Source: Tardiphaga sp.
Lineage (GTDB): Bacteria; Pseudomonadota; Alphaproteobacteria; Rhizobiales; Xanthobacteraceae
Assembly (NCBI GenBank): GCA_028290765.1
Contig: JAQGJF010000169.1
Coordinates: 1 to 5,334 of the forward strand
Length of the DNA stretch: 5,334 bases
Direction of reading: 5' to 3'
Shown: in pieces, positions 4,641 to 5,334 of the stretch
Position numbering within the stretch: the stretch's first letter is position 1
Layout: every line of letters starts with the position of its first letter
Made by a program: the position numbers and the translations under genes
The notes under the pieces: model-generated
Told to the model about the DNA's origin: nothing
Databases searched by the model: none
Seen by the model: only the letters and a program-made list of their open reading frames with translations

Positions 4641-4811
4641 TTACCTCAAAAGGAAACCGAGCGGTATGCCCAGCCGATGAGCGCGCGCTTTGACCGAAGA
4701 TATCGATCGTCCCAATTGCACAGCAATTTCGAACGGAGATGCGTTTTCAAGCACGAGCTTTCGCAGCAACGTTTCTTCGTCCGGCGTCCATCGATTGCTG
4801 GGGTATGCCAT
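4641..4811 (-). CDS. 56-residue SANT/Myb-like helix-turn-helix protein
   Basis: Seen: MAYPSNRWTPDEETLLRKLV, then LENASPFEIAVQLGRSISSV, then KARAHRLGIPLGFLLR. The pattern RWTxDEExLLxxLV...S.xEIAxxLGRSxxxVxxRxHRLGI is the three-helix SANT/Myb-like (GcrA-N-like) DNA-binding fold: helix 1 at about 10-22, helix 2 at 25-33, recognition helix at 36-47. Key core residues Trp8, Leu16, Ile29 and Leu33 are present. The protein is only the domain, with no effector part, so it probably acts as a DNA-binding accessory or small repressor. Its ATG (4811-4809) shares a base with the TAA of the ribbon-helix-helix gene (TAATG), so translation is very likely coupled; no separate ribosome binding site is needed. 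The stop is TAA at 4643-4641, with a candidate terminator just beyond. Confidence 0.75.
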   Translation of the reverse strand: MAYPSNRWTPDEETLLRKLVLENASPFEIAVQLGRSISSVKARAHRLGIPLGFLLR

Positions 4812-5011
4812 TAGGACTTGCTCTTGACCTTCAGCCCCAGATCTACAAGCCGGCGGATGGCTTCGGGGCGGCCGGGCAGGTCGTCTTGCGCGCGGCGCCA
4901 GTCGTCCAACTGCTTGGCCATGTCAGGCTGGACGCGGACCCCGACAAGATCGCCAGTAACGGAAGCCCGTTTCTTTGGTGTTGTCATGTTAACACGACTT
5001 GATTTGCTCAT
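4811..5011 (-). CDS. Ribbon-helix-helix (CopG/Arc-like) DNA-binding protein
   Basis: Seen (66 residues from ATG 5011): a basic N-terminus (KSSRVNMTTPKKR), then the strand LVGVRVQPD (22-30), helix A MAKQLDDWRRAQ (31-42), a turn with DLPGRP, helix B PEAIRRLVDLGL (49-60), and a Lys/Ser tail. The strand-helix-helix layout with RPEAIRRLV is the standard RHH fold; such proteins bind operators as dimers and often repress their own promoters. Starts: ATG at 5011 or ATG at 4987 (58 residues) are both possible; neither has a ribosome binding site. A TATCAT hexamer at 5023-5018 would place transcription start at or next to 5011, suggesting a leaderless message. The frame continues upstream to 5086, but that part is not protein-like. 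It overlaps the SANT-like gene by TAATG and is divergent from the Tat-leader frame. Confidence 0.78.
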   Translation of the reverse strand: MSKSSRVNMTTPKKRASVTGDLVGVRVQPDMAKQLDDWRRAQDDLPGRPEAIRRLVDLGLKVKSKS

Positions 5012-5029
5012 GTAACCATGATAACACGA
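4985..5029. promoter_or_regulatory. Repeated CATGWTAACACGA boxes, candidate autoregulatory operator
   Basis: Seen: CATGTTAACACGA (4985-4997) and CATGATAACACGA (5017-5029) match at 12 of 13 bases with a 32-base period (about three helical turns), and a shorter CATGTAAC (5009-5016) abuts the second box. Box 1 is also nearly palindromic (CATGTTAACACG against CGTGTTAACATG). The boxes overlap both candidate start codons of the RHH gene and the TATCAT -10-like hexamer. Known: RHH repressors bind iterated or palindromic short sites in their own promoter. Inference: this is the operator for the adjacent RHH protein, perhaps with its SANT partner, and could also affect the divergent gene. Confidence 0.55.
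5018..5023 (-). promoter_or_regulatory. Possible -10 element of the regulator pair
   Basis: TATCAT on the minus strand, six bases ahead of the ATG at 5011 and inside operator box 2. No good -35 is seen (weak TTCCCC region), so this is a tentative promoter. Confidence 0.3.
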
Positions 5030-5098
5030 AAGAAAGCCGAGGGGAAGCTGTGAACTTCCGCCCCGGCTCCAACCCCAAGCAAGCAAGGATTAATTGCC

Positions 5099-5215
5099 AT
5101 GCCCGAAGCTACCTCACCGACGCGTCGGCGCTTCCTGTCACAGGTCGCTGGCGTCGCTGCCGGTGGCTCCATCCTGGCGCTGGCGAAGTTTGAGGAACGT
5201 CTGGTTGCGAGGTGA
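5099..5215 (+). CDS. 38-codon Tat signal-peptide frame, probably a truncated secreted protein
   Basis: Seen: ATG at 5099 with AAGGA at 5085-5089 (nine bases upstream), stop TGA at 5213-5215. MPEATSPTRRRFLSQ contains a perfect twin-arginine motif (Thr8-Arg-Arg-Arg-Phe-Leu), then the hydrophobic segment VAGVAAGGSILALA (16-29) ending in Ala27-Leu-Ala29, an AxA cleavage site. Only KFEERLVAR follows. Known: Tat leaders direct folded proteins across the inner membrane. A nine-residue cargo makes no sense for Tat, so this is most likely the 5' remnant of a longer exported protein: a second plus frame entering at about 5211 stays open to the window end and could be its shifted continuation, though I recognise nothing in it. 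Divergent from the RHH gene, 87 bases between the starts. Confidence 0.6.
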   Translation: MPEATSPTRRRFLSQVAGVAAGGSILALAKFEERLVAR

Positions 5216-5334
5216 CCATTCGGTGAAACGAATGCGGCGGCAATGCGAACTCGGTGCGGCGTCGGATCGTCAAGATATTGGGGATCGCAAAGGCCCGATC
5301 ACACCAGCCGCTGGCGGTGTGGATAGCAGGCGCA
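5216..5334. other. Window end, no recognised gene
   Basis: An open plus frame (GDHSVKRMRRQCELGAASDR onward) runs from about 5211 to the edge without a stop; it may be the frameshifted tail of the Tat-leader gene. A six-base hairpin CATTCG/CGAATG lies at 5217-5234 directly after the TGA. On the minus strand a frame is also open, without motifs I recognise. Confidence 0.3.

Noticed and set aside
4811..5086. Start of the RHH gene at 5086
   Set aside because: The extra 25 residues (MLAWGWSRGGSSQ...) lack RHH-like character and would run the gene through its own promoter and operator.
5217..5234. CATTCG/CGAATG hairpin after the Tat-leader frame as a terminator
   Set aside because: Only six pairs with mixed composition and no T-run.

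Overview
The window looks like an accessory stretch of an alphaproteobacterial, probably Bradyrhizobium-like, chromosome. I infer this from recall of protein styles (tiny CxxC zinc-knuckle proteins, a 'TRRRFLSQ' Tat leader, an outer-membrane barrel ending in VKAGVNYHFGGPVVARY), not from a database search. Almost all genes lie on the minus strand. Only three have good length or clear family signatures throughout; the rest are very short genes or recognisable gene relics.

Region 1 (1-1268, minus): a class I SAM-dependent methyltransferase with an N-terminal four-cysteine zinc site (261-1268), followed with an ATGA stop/start overlap by a decayed EamA/EmrE-type small transporter. That relic keeps one reading frame to the window edge but carries three nonsense codons (TAA, TAG, TGA). 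The pair resembles the end of a glycan or lipid-linked sugar modification operon that has lost its transporter.

Region 2 (1269-1840): no intact large gene. It holds a possible 41-residue CxxC protein (plus, 1404-1529), a minus-strand relic of an SRAP/YedK (HMCES-like) DNA-protein-crosslink protein broken by two single-base losses (about 1571-1739), and a possible truncated plus-strand start (1775).

Region 3 (1841-3231, minus): a DUF457/YdjM-like membrane protein with a His/Asp metal-site pattern, a well-formed 73-residue hypothetical gene with a good ribosome binding site, a doubtful 112-codon frame, and a possible 46-residue single-pass membrane protein.

Region 4 (3232-4325): the last 62 codons of an Omp25/Omp31-type beta-barrel without its front part, an intact 56-residue DnaJ-like CxxCxGxG knuckle protein, and two opposed, overlapping zinc-ribbon fragments.

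Region 5 (4422-5334): a 38-residue membrane peptide gene, then a compact two-gene regulator unit: a ribbon-helix-helix protein and a 56-residue SANT/Myb-like helix-turn-helix protein joined by a TAATG overlap. A repeated CATGWTAACACGA box lies over the regulator's start and is a good candidate autoregulatory operator. Divergent from it is a 38-codon reading frame made almost entirely of a perfect Tat signal peptide.

The most interesting items are the RHH-SANT pair with its repeated operator, the triple-nonsense transporter, the SRAP relic and the Tat-leader mini-gene. I see no CRISPR array, rRNA, tRNA or intact insertion sequence.
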